DNA of 64,000 bases. It comes from Macrotis lagotis (Eukaryota; Chordata; Mammalia; Peramelemorphia; Peramelidae). The translations under genes and the position numbers were made by a program. The notes beneath the pieces were generated by a model. The model saw nothing but the letters and a program-made list of their open reading frames with translations. It searched no databases and was not told the origin of the DNA. The DNA is taken from the NCBI RefSeq assembly GCF_037893015.1, contig NC_133666.1, positions 160,476,490 to 160,540,489 on the forward strand, read 5' to 3'. Shown piece after piece: positions 1 through 11,402 of the stretch (position 1 is the first letter of the stretch; the number at the start of each line of letters is the position of its first letter).

Positions 1-1790
1 ATTCTTCATAATGAATTTTAGTATTTATTTTTTTCTTAATCTATAAAATAAATTTTTATCTTTCAAATGTTACAGATTAAGTAAAATAATGTGAATAGAA
101 TTGTAATTTTATCCTCTTGGCTCATTCTGCTTTAAAAAATTAATAATTTCATTTTTTTAAAAAAATCTGTATTTTATATAAAAACTACAATTATTTGGAA
201 TGAAATTTGAATTTCTATTTATTCTTGCTGGGGTCAGTTGGTTATATATAGAAAAGTAGATTTGTGTAAATTTTTAAAACTTTCCTATAATTATTGTTTC
301 AGGTAATTTGTATTTGATTCTCTTGAATTGTCTAAGTAGAGCATCATATGATTTATAAAATATAATAGTTTTGCTTCTTCACTACTAATATTTGTTCCTT
401 CATTTTTCCCTTTTATACTTGTTATAATTAACAATTCTAATAGAAATAGGAATAACATTGTATTAATGAGCATCTTTGCTTTTTCCATCAATTTGCTGGG
501 AGAATGCTTAACCTTGATTTTACTTACTATTTTTCATTTTAAGGGAAAAAATTCCATTGATTCCAAAGTTTCCTAATGTTTTTCATAAAAATGCTTTTGT
601 ATTTTGGCAAAAAGATCTTTCTGGATCTATGTAATATAATCTTTTGATCTTTTTTCTATATTACTTAAATTTTCCTCATATTGAATCAGCACAACATTCC
701 TGTTAAAAGTCCAATGCTATCATGATTTAAAACCTTTATGATAAGCTGCTAATGTCTTCTTACTAATATTTTATTTAAAATTTCGGCATCAAAATTCACT
801 GGAAATTTGTTTTATTATTTTTTATTCCTTTTGATTTCCCTGATTTAGGTGTCAAGAACATATTTTTGCCAACAAAAGAATTAGGTAAGGCTCTTTTCCC
901 ATTTTTCAAGTGATTCATATAAAATTGATATTAATGTGTTTTAAAGACTTGATAGTTAAAATTCACTTGCAAATCCATCTGCCTCTGGGATTTTGTAATT
1001 AGTATTTTTATTTATGGATTATTCATATTTTTCTCTTAACATAGAATTATTTAAGTATTTTCCCCCCTTTTCATTGGACAATTAATAGTTTTGTAAAATT
1101 CATCCAATTCATTCAGATTTTCAGTTTTATTGACATATAACTGAGCAAAATACTTCCCAATATGCATTTTGATTTCAACTTTACTTTTGATAGACTGAAT
1201 TTTTAATTTTGATATTAGTAATCTTCTTGTTCTTATATATTTTAAATCAAGTTAACCAATTATTATTTTTCATAAAATCAGTTTCCTATTTTACTTATTG
1301 AATTATTTTTACCTTCAAAATTATTGATCTTATTTGATTTTCAGGATTTTAATTTGCTTCATAAATGGAAAATTTTTGATTTGTCTTCTTTTACTTTCAT
1401 GATCAATTAATTGATTGGCTTTTTTCTCTCTTTAATTGATGTATATGTTTAGAGATGCAAATTTTCCTCTAAGTAACTTTGCATACCATAAATTGTAGTA
1501 TACTGTCTATTATTAACTTTAATGAAATTCTTTAATGTTTCTATGATTTTTCTTTGAACAATTCTTTATTTGTACTAGAACATTTATTTGCTAATTAATT
1601 TGCAGTCTATGTTTCCACAAAACTTTATTATGAAAACTTTTATCATATTGTAGTCTAAAAAGCATACATTATTTGTTCTTTATTGAATTTGTGTGTGATA
1701 TTTTTATATTCTAACACATGATCAATTTTTGTGCAACTATCTTGTTCAGCAAAATAAATTATTATTTTTCTCTTCAATTTTCTCTAGAAA

Positions 1791-1835
<45 letters not shown>

Positions 1836-2700
1836 CTAAAATTTACTAATTATTCCCTCAATTTCAATCTTTTTTATTTTATGATTTGATTTATCTAGTT
1901 TTGAGAGTAGTAAATTGAATTTCATCATTAGTATAGTTTTCTGCTTATTTTCTCTTACTCATTTAACTTTTAAAAATCTAGATATTCTACCACTTGCTAC
2001 ATTTAGTTATATGTTTCTTCATTTTTATTTGATATTTAGAATGATTTAGTTTCCTTTTATTAGGTTTAATTTTCTTTTGTTTTGTCTTAAACATTGTCTT
2101 TTTTATTTTTATTTCTTTTTTCTTTAGTTGAAGCATAATAGCTTATACTTTAAAATCTTATGTTAACTTTAATTATTACTGTTGGAAATATTGATACACA
2201 GCATTTTATTGGATTTTGTGTTCTAATCCAGTCTGCTTTTTAATTAAATTTTATGGTGGAGTTATTCCATTTATTTGTGCATATATGATTGCCATTCATT
2301 GCCCTTTTCTATTTTCTTCTATTCATTTTTTGTCTTTTGTCCCTTCCTCCCTCCATAGTATTTCCTCAGTCCATCTTAAAAAGTCTGCTTTATTTTTGTC
2401 TCCAATTCCCCTTAATCTGAACTACCTCTTATCACCCAATATTTTCTTTCTCTTAGCTCTTTCCCTTCTTACTTTCTTATAGGCAATATGGATTTCTATA
2501 CCCAATTGAGGAAATATATGTATATATTTGTGTGAAGGTTTGTTCCTTGAGCTTCCTATCACTATAATATCTGTTTTTCATTATGTCACTTTCATATCCC
2601 TACAGATTCTTCTCTAATTTGTTCCTTCTTCCAGTCTACTTTTTAAAGTTAAGTTTATACTTCTGTTGAGCTCTGTTCACTTTTATGCACATAAAAAAAT
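1..2700 (-). mobile_element. Ancient LINE-1 remnant, ORF2 and inter-ORF spacer
   Basis: Read on the minus strand, this stretch follows the order of L1 ORF2: reverse-transcriptase region at about 330-1000, middle of ORF2 to about 1600, and endonuclease region at about 1680-1780, where the pattern tgatcaatttttgtgcaac matches the better kept L1s at 43.4 and 47.7 kb. From about 2250 a pyrimidine-rich stretch matches the inter-ORF spacer of those L1s, and gttgagctctgttcac near 2665 matches the ORF1 end. No frame is open beyond about 80 codons. Divergence is high, so this is an old insertion. The right boundary is uncertain. Confidence 0.65.
1795..1830. repeat. (AT)n microsatellite
   Basis: About 18 uninterrupted AT units inside the old L1. 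Confidence 0.95.
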
Positions 2701-4254
2701 TAATAGAAGTCTATTCTGAGATACTACTGTTTTCACTGCTTATTCTGGAAGATTGTAGATTCTCAGTGCTTTTACTGTGGTATCATCTAACAGTTCTCCT
2801 TTTCAGAGCTCCTCAGTCATGTCTGAATATATTGATTTGTGTGTAGTTGAGTTTCAGTAGACTGTTGCAGTAGTTAGGAACTCAACCCATTGTGAAATTT
2901 GGCAGATTCAGAGCAACTGGGCAATTGGTTCCGTTTGGTGTTGGTATTCTGTCCTAGCTTTTCCACTACAGGCTTGTGTTAGAACTGAGTTGCCACTATT
3001 TTCCTGGGCTCAGCACCATTCAGCTAAGTTTTTAAATTTGTTTTCTGTTCAATACTCAGCAAGGTCCTATGCATTCAGTATCAGTATACTCATATCTGTA
3101 CTGTATTTGTGATCTGAAACTAAGAAATGAGTAGTAGAGCTGCCAGATGGTACCCATTTCTGCTACCAATACTGTTTCAAAGGTCCCCTGGGACCTTTTC
3201 CTTTTGCAGTGATAGCTTTGTAAACAGTAGCATTTCAACATCTATACATCTTCATGTTTTTCTTAAGCTTAACTGGACTGAAAAATGACTCACAGTGGCT
3301 TTTTCTTGGCTTTTGTGATCATATTTTAGCTTGGCACATTTTCCTAAATTGTGTAAAGTGTTCTGGGAAAAGTAGGCAAAAAGACTGGCTCTCTATCATC
3401 TATACTCCAATATTATATGGTTTTTAAGGATACCATTCCTGCTTCAAAATCTCTCATGTGTTTGGGCTCAGCATCCTCTATATAAATACTTTGCTTTATG
3501 TCTTTAGCATAACATTTGAAAAAATACTATTATACTATTAACATGTGAGATTTCCAAGAGGAATCATTTTAAAAGAGTTTGGGGCCAGTTTTCCAACTCA
3601 GGCATGCTTAGAACTCTTTGAAATTATGTGAGTACTGTGTTGTTTAAGTTATTCAGTTATTTTAATTAATGTTTCATTTCAAGATCTTGAACACTATTCC
3701 AAACTGACATTATTTTCTTCTTCCCATCTCAGTATCTACCAATTTCCATAATCAGATGTTTGTATGAATTATTTCTTCCATTTATTCTGAAAGATATATG
3801 CTTCAATTGCAAAATTTACTTTCTTGGGCATTTTACCATTTCAGAAATTCCTTGCTATACCTCCAAAAGTGTTGTAAACAATTTCTTCACACCATAACTG
3901 GGTTAAAAATGTACCATACCTCCTTTCTCCCCAAATAAGGTCATTTAATTTTCTCTGGATACTTTCCACATACCTAGTTTAATTATTGTTCTGGAAAGGG
4001 CAGAGGAAATTTCTATTCATGATTTGTTATACTATATAACTTCTGAGATCTTTTCTTACAGTTGGATTCAGTGAGTCATTCTAGTTATACCCTACAACCT
4101 CAAGATTAAGTATAAAATATTTAATTTCCTATTCAAATAATTTCATAAACTACTTGTGCAACTCTTATACCCTTATCACACCCTTCACAGTTATGTGGTT
4201 GCTTGCACAGGACAATCCTCCATTTCAATATATCAAGAAAATTAAGTGGTTAGC
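2700..4254. other. No gene recognised
   Basis: No coding frame with a recognisable product. Part of it (about 2700-3400) could be the 5' leader of the old L1 upstream on the minus strand, but I cannot show it. A 9-bp perfect inverted repeat with a 2-bp loop lies at 3179-3198. Confidence 0.4.
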
Positions 4255-4565
4255 CCCAAGCCTAGAACTTTACATCTCTTGACTTTCTTGGCTTCCTTTA
4301 AGTTCCATTCAAAAGCTCAACTTTTTACAGGAAAGTTTTCCTAATATAATTTATTTCTAACATCTTATCTCTAAATTATTTTGAAGTTGTCTTACATTTA
4401 AATTGTTTGTACATAGTATTTTGCATGTTGTCTCTCTCATTAAATTGCTAGTTCATTAAGATGAGGAAATATATTTTGGCATTCTTTGTATCTGTAAAAC
4501 TTAGCTCGGTGCCTGCTACATATTACAGACTTAATACATGTTTATTTACAGACTGACTGACGAAT
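4255..4565 (+). mobile_element. LINE-2 (L2) 3' end
   Basis: The order of segments matches the 3' end of mammalian L2: a ttcaaaagctcaact block, then ttttacaggaaagttttcct, then tagttcattaagatgagg, then gctcggtgcctgctacatat followed by cttaatacatgtttattta. This is an ancient, 5'-truncated copy. The call is based on remembered consensus and was not searched. Confidence 0.65.
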
Positions 4566-4736
4566 TTTATGATGTTTCTAGGTCAAATGGGAGTATCTAA
4601 TGGAGAGGAAGATATTGAAAAGGTATGAGTAGAATATATACAGTAATATCCAACAAGAGGAAGTATGTGATGGGCAATGGACCTTACCTGAAAAATTCAA
4701 GGAGACATTTTTTAATGAGATAGTTTATATTGATGT

Positions 4737-4740
<4 letters not shown>

Positions 4741-4779
<39 letters not shown>
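4741..4779. repeat. (TA)n microsatellite
   Basis: About 20 uninterrupted TA units. Confidence 0.95.
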
Positions 4780-4782
<3 letters not shown>

Positions 4783-7700
4783 ATTTGGAAATTTGAGCAT
4801 GGAAAAAAGATTGCTTAAAGAATGATAAAAATAAAAAGAAACAATTTCTGAGCAATATTTAGATGTACTACAATTAATTCCTATGGTTATATAATTTTAC
4901 CAGTGTAATGTGGTTTAAGAGCAAGATGTTATAAAATTCTTGGTAGTGAAGATCCAAATTTAGAAATTGGTAAAATGAGGATCATAAAATGTCAAAAATA
5001 TAATTTCTTGTATGTTCTAATGGTAAAGTGATATGAAAAATATTATGAAAGGAATGAAAAGGTAAATTTATCTAATTAATAATCATTATAAGTCTATTAA
5101 CTGAAAGACACTTAATGCTTCAACAGGCATACAGGGACAATACACAAATTTATCCCTATCCTGAAAGGTAGAATTAATTGATCCAAATTTATGAGTTTCT
5201 GCTTCTAATAGTGAAGGGTGACTTGAGAAAATATAATAAAAAAAAGAACCATGAAAAAGGTATCTTTATAAACTTATAAGCAGAGGGCTTTTTAAAACAA
5301 TCTTTGCCCAATTATAAATACTTAATTATAAGTTTAATGTGTAAGTACAGAACTCTAAGTGACAATCCTTGAAGTCACTAATTTCTCATCTATCCCTCTA
5401 CTATTGAAGGATATAATTTATTTAAGCACTATTCAGCTCCATTACTGACTAGAAGGTGGGTATTTTTAAGTGTGAAGAGTTCTTATTAGTTCTGTCAAAA
5501 TATGATAAAGTTTACTTGTTGAACAAATGACAGTGAGGGCTTAGAGGATGCACATATGCATCATTTCATTTGACATATCCTATTTCAAAATTTGTTTTTA
5601 CTCATTTTTTTCCTGGGATGGAACAGTCACTGAAATGGCAATACTAAACTTGAACTTTCTGCCTTTCTTCTCTCATATGCTATTGGCTAGTCAAATATAT
5701 GTATAGACAATGTGTTTTGGGAGCACAGAGAAGATTATATTTCACTTCTTTTTCGAGAATAAAAAAGTCATAATAGTAAAGAAACTAAAATCCTTTTGCC
5801 TCTCACATCTGTTCACTTTTAGGAATACATATAGAGGTTTTTAGCTCTTATTGTCATTTAGAAAAATTTCAGTGAACCTCTATAAGAGATAAGCACATTT
5901 AATTACATTTCCATCTACTGGTAGCCCATTATATTGTTGTACTTACATTTTTGCGTTGCTAAACTGGCATACTTTGGGCTTGATTTAATCACTTATTATG
6001 AAATAAATTACTTTAATTAATCAGTTTTTTCTTTGAGGAACTTCCAGTAATCAATTCAGATTTTTTTCTCCTTAATTGTCATGAAAGTTGTGATAATTGA
6101 CTTTCTAAAATAATTAATTCAAAATATAAAATGTCTTTGCTTGGAAATCACATCTCCCATTACGAATGATTAGAGAGTTGTCCTTGGCATTAGAGAGCCC
6201 TGGGTTGAAGTTCAGAATCTGATGCTTAATATAAGACTTAGGACAAGTAAATTAACCCCTTAATGCTTCAATTCTTGTGTTAGTTTTCCAAGAGTATAAT
6301 TAACAGAACAATCACAAACTATTACTTGTAGAAGTTTTCTCATTGTAAGCTCCACACATTAATGTAACCTCCAATCTTGTAACTTTATTTTTACTGTAGA
6401 TATACTAACATAAGTCATTAACATATAGCTAGAAACATGTGAATATTTCCAAGAAGCAGTGCAGTTGATACTAAAAAGAACCAAGAGTAGAAGCTTAATG
6501 TGTTTTTACTAAAGAATTATGCATATAGACTGAGGTATGAGATAAGGTAGAAAAGTAGGCCAAACTGAGGCAAAATTTGAACACATGCTTTCCAGTATCT
6601 CTCTGTGTGCTGAGACAACTGGAAACATTGTGGTGGATGGATTGAAGAGAAGAAAGACAAGAAGCTGGTGCACTAAACCAGGTATGTAATATTGTACTAT
6701 ATTGATGGCAGAGGAAACAGAAAGTCAGAGTAGATATGAGAGATATTGAAGATGTGTAATTATTAGGATAAGGTTTAGGAAATAAAGGAAAAAGTATTTT
6801 CAAGTGTTGAAGCACCAAGGTACCTTACACAGATAACTTGGCAAATAGCATTCTCAATTTGATAAGTAAAGAATTTTCTAGAGAGTTAAGTTCTAGTTTT
6901 AAACGTGATGAATTGTTAGTACTTTTGAGACATCCATGAGAGTGATGTAGATCTCAAGGGAAGATAGGATGAGGTCTAAATTTCATGGATAGTCTCAGAG
7001 AAGTGATAGATGAAGTTATGGGAACAAATGAGAGACAGGGAGATCAGAGGAAAGGGCTAGGGGAACAATTTTGTTGATTAGCCATCTTAAGGCAGGCAAA
7101 GAAAGAGGAACCTTAAAGGATACAAAAAAAAGACATTCAGATATAGATGTAAGAAGTAAGCTATTAGGACAACATAATTTCAAATTAATTATGGTAGAAG
7201 AAAATACAGAGGTAATGAATGAAATCAATTTTTTTAATTCTTTGGTATTATCAATTATGATATATATAACCAGCCCTCCAAAAAGTCCATTGGATTTGAA
7301 ATCTTACAACTTTTGATGGGGATAGCTTTCTCTTTCCTTTTTTTCAATTTGTGATGTTTTTCAACAATCTTTCATTGATGTCTATTATAATGCAAAGTTC
7401 AGCTTACAGAATACCATTTAACATTTTTACTCCCTTTAATCAATATGTTCCCGTATGATATATAGTTATCTAAGGTTCTACAAGCCTATGTTATTTGGGT
7501 GCAAACTTTAAGCAGATTTTTAAAAGTAGATTTCAAGATGGAAGGTTCAAATTATAAACCTAGTCTGTTTCTTGAGAAATAACTGACTTTAGAAAACTAT
7601 CACCAAATGACTGGTACAAACAATTTCTCTTGACTCTAGATGCCAGGGTAATTACCCAGGTAATCTATGTATATCTCCCCTGGAAGTGGATTTTAAAAAA

Positions 7701-8067
7701 AATGGTGTTGAGTGGTTTTTCTTAAATATCTGCATTGGCTGTCTGTGCTGACCTAATTCAAGACATAATTGCTCAACTTTCCTTTTCATTACATTTGGAT
7801 AGACACAGCCGCAGTTCATCTTGGAAATGAGTCCCTTGAGAGGTGCCCTATCTTCTTGGATTTGCAGTTAAGCCTTTTACTGTATATCCTTGATTGCCTT
7901 ATTTTTCAAAATGTGGGGGAAAAAGGAACATTCCTTTGTCCTCGGTCCACTCCATTGTGATTCCTCTTGCAATTATCCATGCCAAATATATTTTACCTAA
8001 GTTACAGCTTTCTAGATATTAAGGATTTTACTTTTGCCTTAAAATTATACATTTTCTTTCAGCCTTT
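4780..8067. other. No gene recognised
   Basis: AT-rich sequence with only short, unconvincing open frames (longest about 107 codons, minus strand, 6495-6818, no recognisable domain). One weak MIR-like stretch at 6168-6300 is listed separately. I see nothing else that I can support up to the provirus target duplication at 8068. Confidence 0.5.
6168..6300 (+). mobile_element. Possible MIR/CORE-SINE remnant
   Basis: Has the order typical of a CORE-SINE: an agagagccctgggttgaag block, then acttaggacaagtaaattaa, then a pyrimidine-rich tail. It is heavily decayed and other readings are possible. Confidence 0.35.
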
Positions 8068-8073
8068 ACTCTT
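8068..8073. repeat. Left target-site duplication of the provirus
   Basis: ACTCTT directly before the LTR start TGTAAG; the same six bases follow the 3' LTR. Confidence 0.9.
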
Positions 8074-8175
8074 TGTAAGGGGATAATAGATAGAGTATGT
8101 GGCCATGAGGAGTTCATCCTGAGAGTCATTGAGACCTGGGACAACAGGAATGTCCATACCAGAGTGCTCTGAACT

Positions 8176-8365
8176 CAGGAAGGAGTTCTGGCCCTTCTCT
8201 CTCTTTGTTCTCCTGCCTTTCATCCTTATCTTGTTGAATATTCTCAGGAAGGACCTTTTGTCCTTATCCCTCTGCCTTTCATCCTCATATTGTTCAACTG
8301 TCCCAGGAAGGAGTTCTGGTACTTATCTCTCTACCTTTCATCTTTATCTTGTTAAAGATTCCACA
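8176..8365 (+). repeat. Triplicated U3 block, enhancer-like repeats
   Basis: Three tandem imperfect copies start at 8176, 8245 and 8304 (spacings 69 and 59 bp). Each begins CAGGAAGGA and contains CTTTCATC followed by TTATCTTGTT or a close variant. The same three copies are in the 3' LTR (13816, 13885, 13944), so the array was present before integration. Repeated U3 blocks of this kind often act as enhancers in retroviruses; that role is inferred here. Confidence 0.85.
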
Positions 8366-8452
8366 TTTTTCCAGGATACAGACCTTTTGTGGCATGCCCC
8401 TTATACTTCCACAGGCCTGGAGATGAGGGATGCTGATACAAAGGGACTAGGC

Positions 8453-8511
8453 TTATATATACCCTTATTTCAACTATGTAAGTCAGAGATGTAGCATATA
8501 CCTGCAATAAA
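8453..8511 (+). promoter_or_regulatory. LTR core promoter and poly(A) signal
   Basis: TATA-like TTATATATA at 8453-8461 is followed 45 bp later by AATAAA at 8506-8511. The spacing suggests a transcription start near 8485 and a compact R region. The 3' LTR has the same signals, with a 2-bp longer TA run. Confidence 0.6.
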
Positions 8512-8641
8512 CTCCTTGCTCATCTCTCACTGGCTGACTGACTTTCATTATTGAACATGCGGGACATGTCCGGCGGAGCTCCCCGAAGAGTTGTGTGAAA
8601 TAAACTGAGACCCGGCTGCCCAGAGTGGACCGCAACAGAAT

Positions 8642-8659
8642 TGGTGTCCAAGGAGGGAC
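8642..8659 (+). promoter_or_regulatory. Primer-binding site, Lys-tRNA-like
   Basis: TGGTGTCCAAGGAGGGAC starts four bases after the LTR end. By eye it matches the 3' ends expected for tRNA-Lys primers at 13 of 18 positions, with two of the mismatches being C-to-T changes typical of decay. Other tRNAs cannot be excluded without a search. Confidence 0.6.
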
Positions 8660-8749
8660 TAAAGGTAAGGGCAGGAAAGAGAACTGGGACCTTGTCAGTA
8701 GGACAAGAAGATAGTGAAAGCACCTTCGCTACTTGAGTAGGCGGGGAAG

Positions 8750-9240
8750 ATGGGGAATAGGTTCCCATGGTTAAGCCAGAGGAAAGTGCAATTTGGGCCA
8801 GACAGTTATACAAAGTTATCAAGAAACAAGGGATTACTATACAACTAAAAGATTCATGGACATTCATTGAAAAAATACAGACTATATCACCATGGGCCCA
8901 GAATATAGAAATAACAAAAGATAAATGGCAGGTAATAGGAGAACAGATGACTAGCTATGAATAAGAATGCCCTGATTATCTTAAAGAACTAGATTTCTTG
9001 ATAATTAGTATAGTAAAAAATGCTTTTGAGGGAATGGAGTGACATTTCTCTATAGAAAGCCAAACAGACAGTAAAACTATATTAGAAAAGAAAAGAAAAG
9101 AAAAGAAAAGAAAAGAAAAGAAAAGAAAAGAAAAGAAAAGAAAAGAAAAGAAAAGAAAAAAAAAGAAAAGAAAAGAAAAGAAAATCAATAAAGTTGTACA
9201 GGAGGATGAAATTTGGCCTCCTCCTCCCCTACCAGCTCCG
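8750..9240 (+). pseudogene. gag remnant (matrix start and proline-rich part)
   Basis: An ATG-GGG start at 8750 gives the Met-Gly expected of a myristoylated Gag, but the conserved-looking matrix segment (8767-8961) is in another frame, so the start is frameshifted. That segment holds IWARQLYK, then SPWAQ and a W-containing helix, as in betaretroviral matrix domains. It stops at 8962. A pentanucleotide repeat then interrupts the gene, and at 9205-9236 a short proline-rich stretch (PPPPLPAPS) looks like the region after matrix. Capsid and nucleocapsid are not visible. The family call is inferred from pattern only. Confidence 0.55.
9086..9184 (+). repeat. (AAAAG)n pentanucleotide repeat inside gag
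   Basis: About 19-20 units with one interruption near 9156-9165. It causes the artefactual low-complexity open frame on the minus strand. Confidence 0.95.
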
Positions 9241-11402
9241 TCTTACTAGTTTAAGAGAGAATCTCCCCTCACGGCATTCCTGAGACATCAGGAATTTGCC
9301 ATTGGTCTGTGTTTGTGGATATGTGTTGAGGTTGTCAGTCTGAAAAATTCTATTGTGTTTGTGTAAACTGTGCTTGTGCCTTGTCTGTCTTTATGTGTTT
9401 AGATTGTCTGTTTACTTGTGTGTTCGGTTTCTTCTATTGATTTGCTAGATGGGGAAAAAAGTTCCCCTAAAATTGTCCTTGGGTTGCCTCATTTAAATTG
9501 CTGTTCTTTGTTATTCTGACTTCTAATGCCCTCACTGGCTCTCCCCTTGAGCCTGCTTTCTGTGAGTAATCTGATCCCCCTCCTCTTCCAGGATTTTTTG
9601 TTTTTATTTTTTTAAAAAAAGGAATGGATTCTGATGTTAAATTGAGGCCAAACTACTCACCCTGTTATTTTACTATTATGAGGAGCCCCCCCCCCCCCAA
9701 TTCCTTTTTATGTTCCCTTCTCTTTCTCATTGTCCTTGATTCTGTGCTGCCAGTGTGTTTCCCCCTCCCTCCCACTTTCAGGAGGGAGAGCTACTTCAGG
9801 AAGAATAAGTAAAGTAAGTGTTAAAAAGGACACTGAAGTTAAAGAAACAGCAAATATTACCAAATATGTTAAACAAAGAAATCATAGAAAGAAATGCTAT
9901 TTTAATTTGAAAATAGGGAAAATAAATTTCAGAAAGACAAGAGAGTCAGGTTAATCCTAAAGTGTATAATGTGGTTACCAAAATGCCCATATAGGGGAAA
10001 CTAAATAATTAATTTTTTTCCAGAATGATATGGCATCATTAGAGCTTCAGGAATTTATCAATATAGATTCAGATATTGTTAGTTATTACAGAAAATTATG
10101 GGACATGTAAGGGTTGAAGAATAGAAGATCACCACCCCCAGAAAGAATCTAGGATGGTCTCTCTCTCTCTATAAAAGTTATTTAGTTTACTCTATTTGAA
10201 GAAGGGGGCAGGGAATATTCTAATTAGGCTAAGGGATTTTTGAATGACTGCCTTCTCCAGGATTTTAGCAGTTGTAATCAAGAAATGTTAAATATTAAAA
10301 CCTTGGAAGGAAAAATGCATTGTGAAAAGTGGAATCATATCTGTAGTTATATAGCTGTATAAGCTATGTGACTCTAGTTCGGAATAGTATGAATTAAAGT
10401 CAAGAAGAGCTAATGAAAAGGAATGGTGGAAAAATGTGAGTGGTATAGTTTGAGTAAGAGTTTCTGAAAGTACTGGAAAGAAAATCCAGACTTAGAGACA
10501 ATTGGGGTTTCTTTTGAAACATTTGTTAAGTATGGAAAGGTTTGAGCAGGGTTGACTTCGTATACAAAAAATGGATTTTGGGAACTTTGGAAAATGGTGT
10601 ACAAATCATTATAAGAAAAGAAGAAAGTATAGAATTGTAAGTCTATAGGGACATATGTGTTTATATGAGGTTGGGGTGATTTAAAATTGCATTAAATTGG
10701 TAATTTTTGCAATGTTTGGCAATGAATTGATTAGAAAAACAATAAACCCTATAAAGTAAAAAGTTTGATATGAAAGCAATAGTAAGGTAAATGTTAATTA
10801 TGTTATTATTGATCCTATAGTATGCTAATCTAAAGATACATGTAAATTGAATTAAGGGGTTTGTAAAGAATACGTTTGAGTTTGGATTCCGATGTTGTAT
10901 GGCTCCTCCAGAGTTATGGGATTCAGGACAGACTTGTGAGTTAGCTTTAGAATAACTAAGAGGAAGTTAATATTTTACACTGATTGGAATGTGGATCATG
11001 TATCTGGGAAGAATCTGGAATGAGTGAGTAATGATAAACAATAAAGGTAAGGAATTAGTACATATCACTTTGATATCTCAAATTGTGGGGAATCTCTCAT
11101 TCCTAGAATATAGAATGTTTTAATATTAAGAATTTAATTTAATAATAAGAATTTAATATTAAGAAATGTTGGTCAGTAAAGATAGAAAGTTTTTATAAAT
11201 GAAAGCATTGAGAAGTTAGTATTGCACTGATAAAGTAAGAATTTGCAAAGTTTTTAGGCTTTTGAAAAGAAGATGATTTAAAACTAATTTGAATATGACT
11301 TTTGGAATTTAAGAGAAGTATGAAGAAAATCTTATAGTCATAAGAAGGGATTTTTAGCAACAACTGGTCTTAAGAAATCTTTGTAATTTAAAAGTTTTAG
11401 GG
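9240..11402 (+). other. Non-coding internal module of the provirus
   Basis: About 2.2 kb between the gag and integrase remnants where capsid, protease, RT and RNase H are expected. No retroviral motif is readable in any frame; the longest frames are under 80 codons. A C13 tract lies at 9686-9698, and a strong splice-acceptor-like pyrimidine tract ending TTTCAG lies just before 9781. From about 9775 to 11,400 the sequence can be aligned by eye with 60,770-62,670 (for example ggggaaactaaat, gaaaattatggg, tttggaa(c)tttg), so the module belongs to the element and is not a late insertion in this copy. Its origin is unknown. Confidence 0.6.

Larger units (their letters stand above)
8074..8637 (+). 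repeat. 5' LTR of the provirus
   Basis: 564 bp, starting TGTAAG and ending CAACA, so it has the canonical TG...CA ends. It matches 13714-14279 almost perfectly. U3 runs to about 8485 and holds three tandem imperfect repeats and a TATA-like box (8453-8461). The first AATAAA lies at 8506-8511 and a second at 8599-8604. If the first is used, R is short and U5 runs from about 8530 to 8637. Confidence 0.95.

Noticed and set aside
3179-3198. 9-bp perfect inverted repeat with 2-bp loop as a regulatory hairpin
   Set aside because: Short palindromes are expected by chance in 64 kb and nothing around it gives a function.
8176-8365. CRISPR-like direct repeats
   Set aside because: Only three imperfect contiguous copies without spacers, inside a retroviral LTR.
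8976-9188. Phe/Ser/Leu-rich minus-strand frame resembling a membrane protein
   Set aside because: Translation of the (AAAAG)n repeat in reverse.
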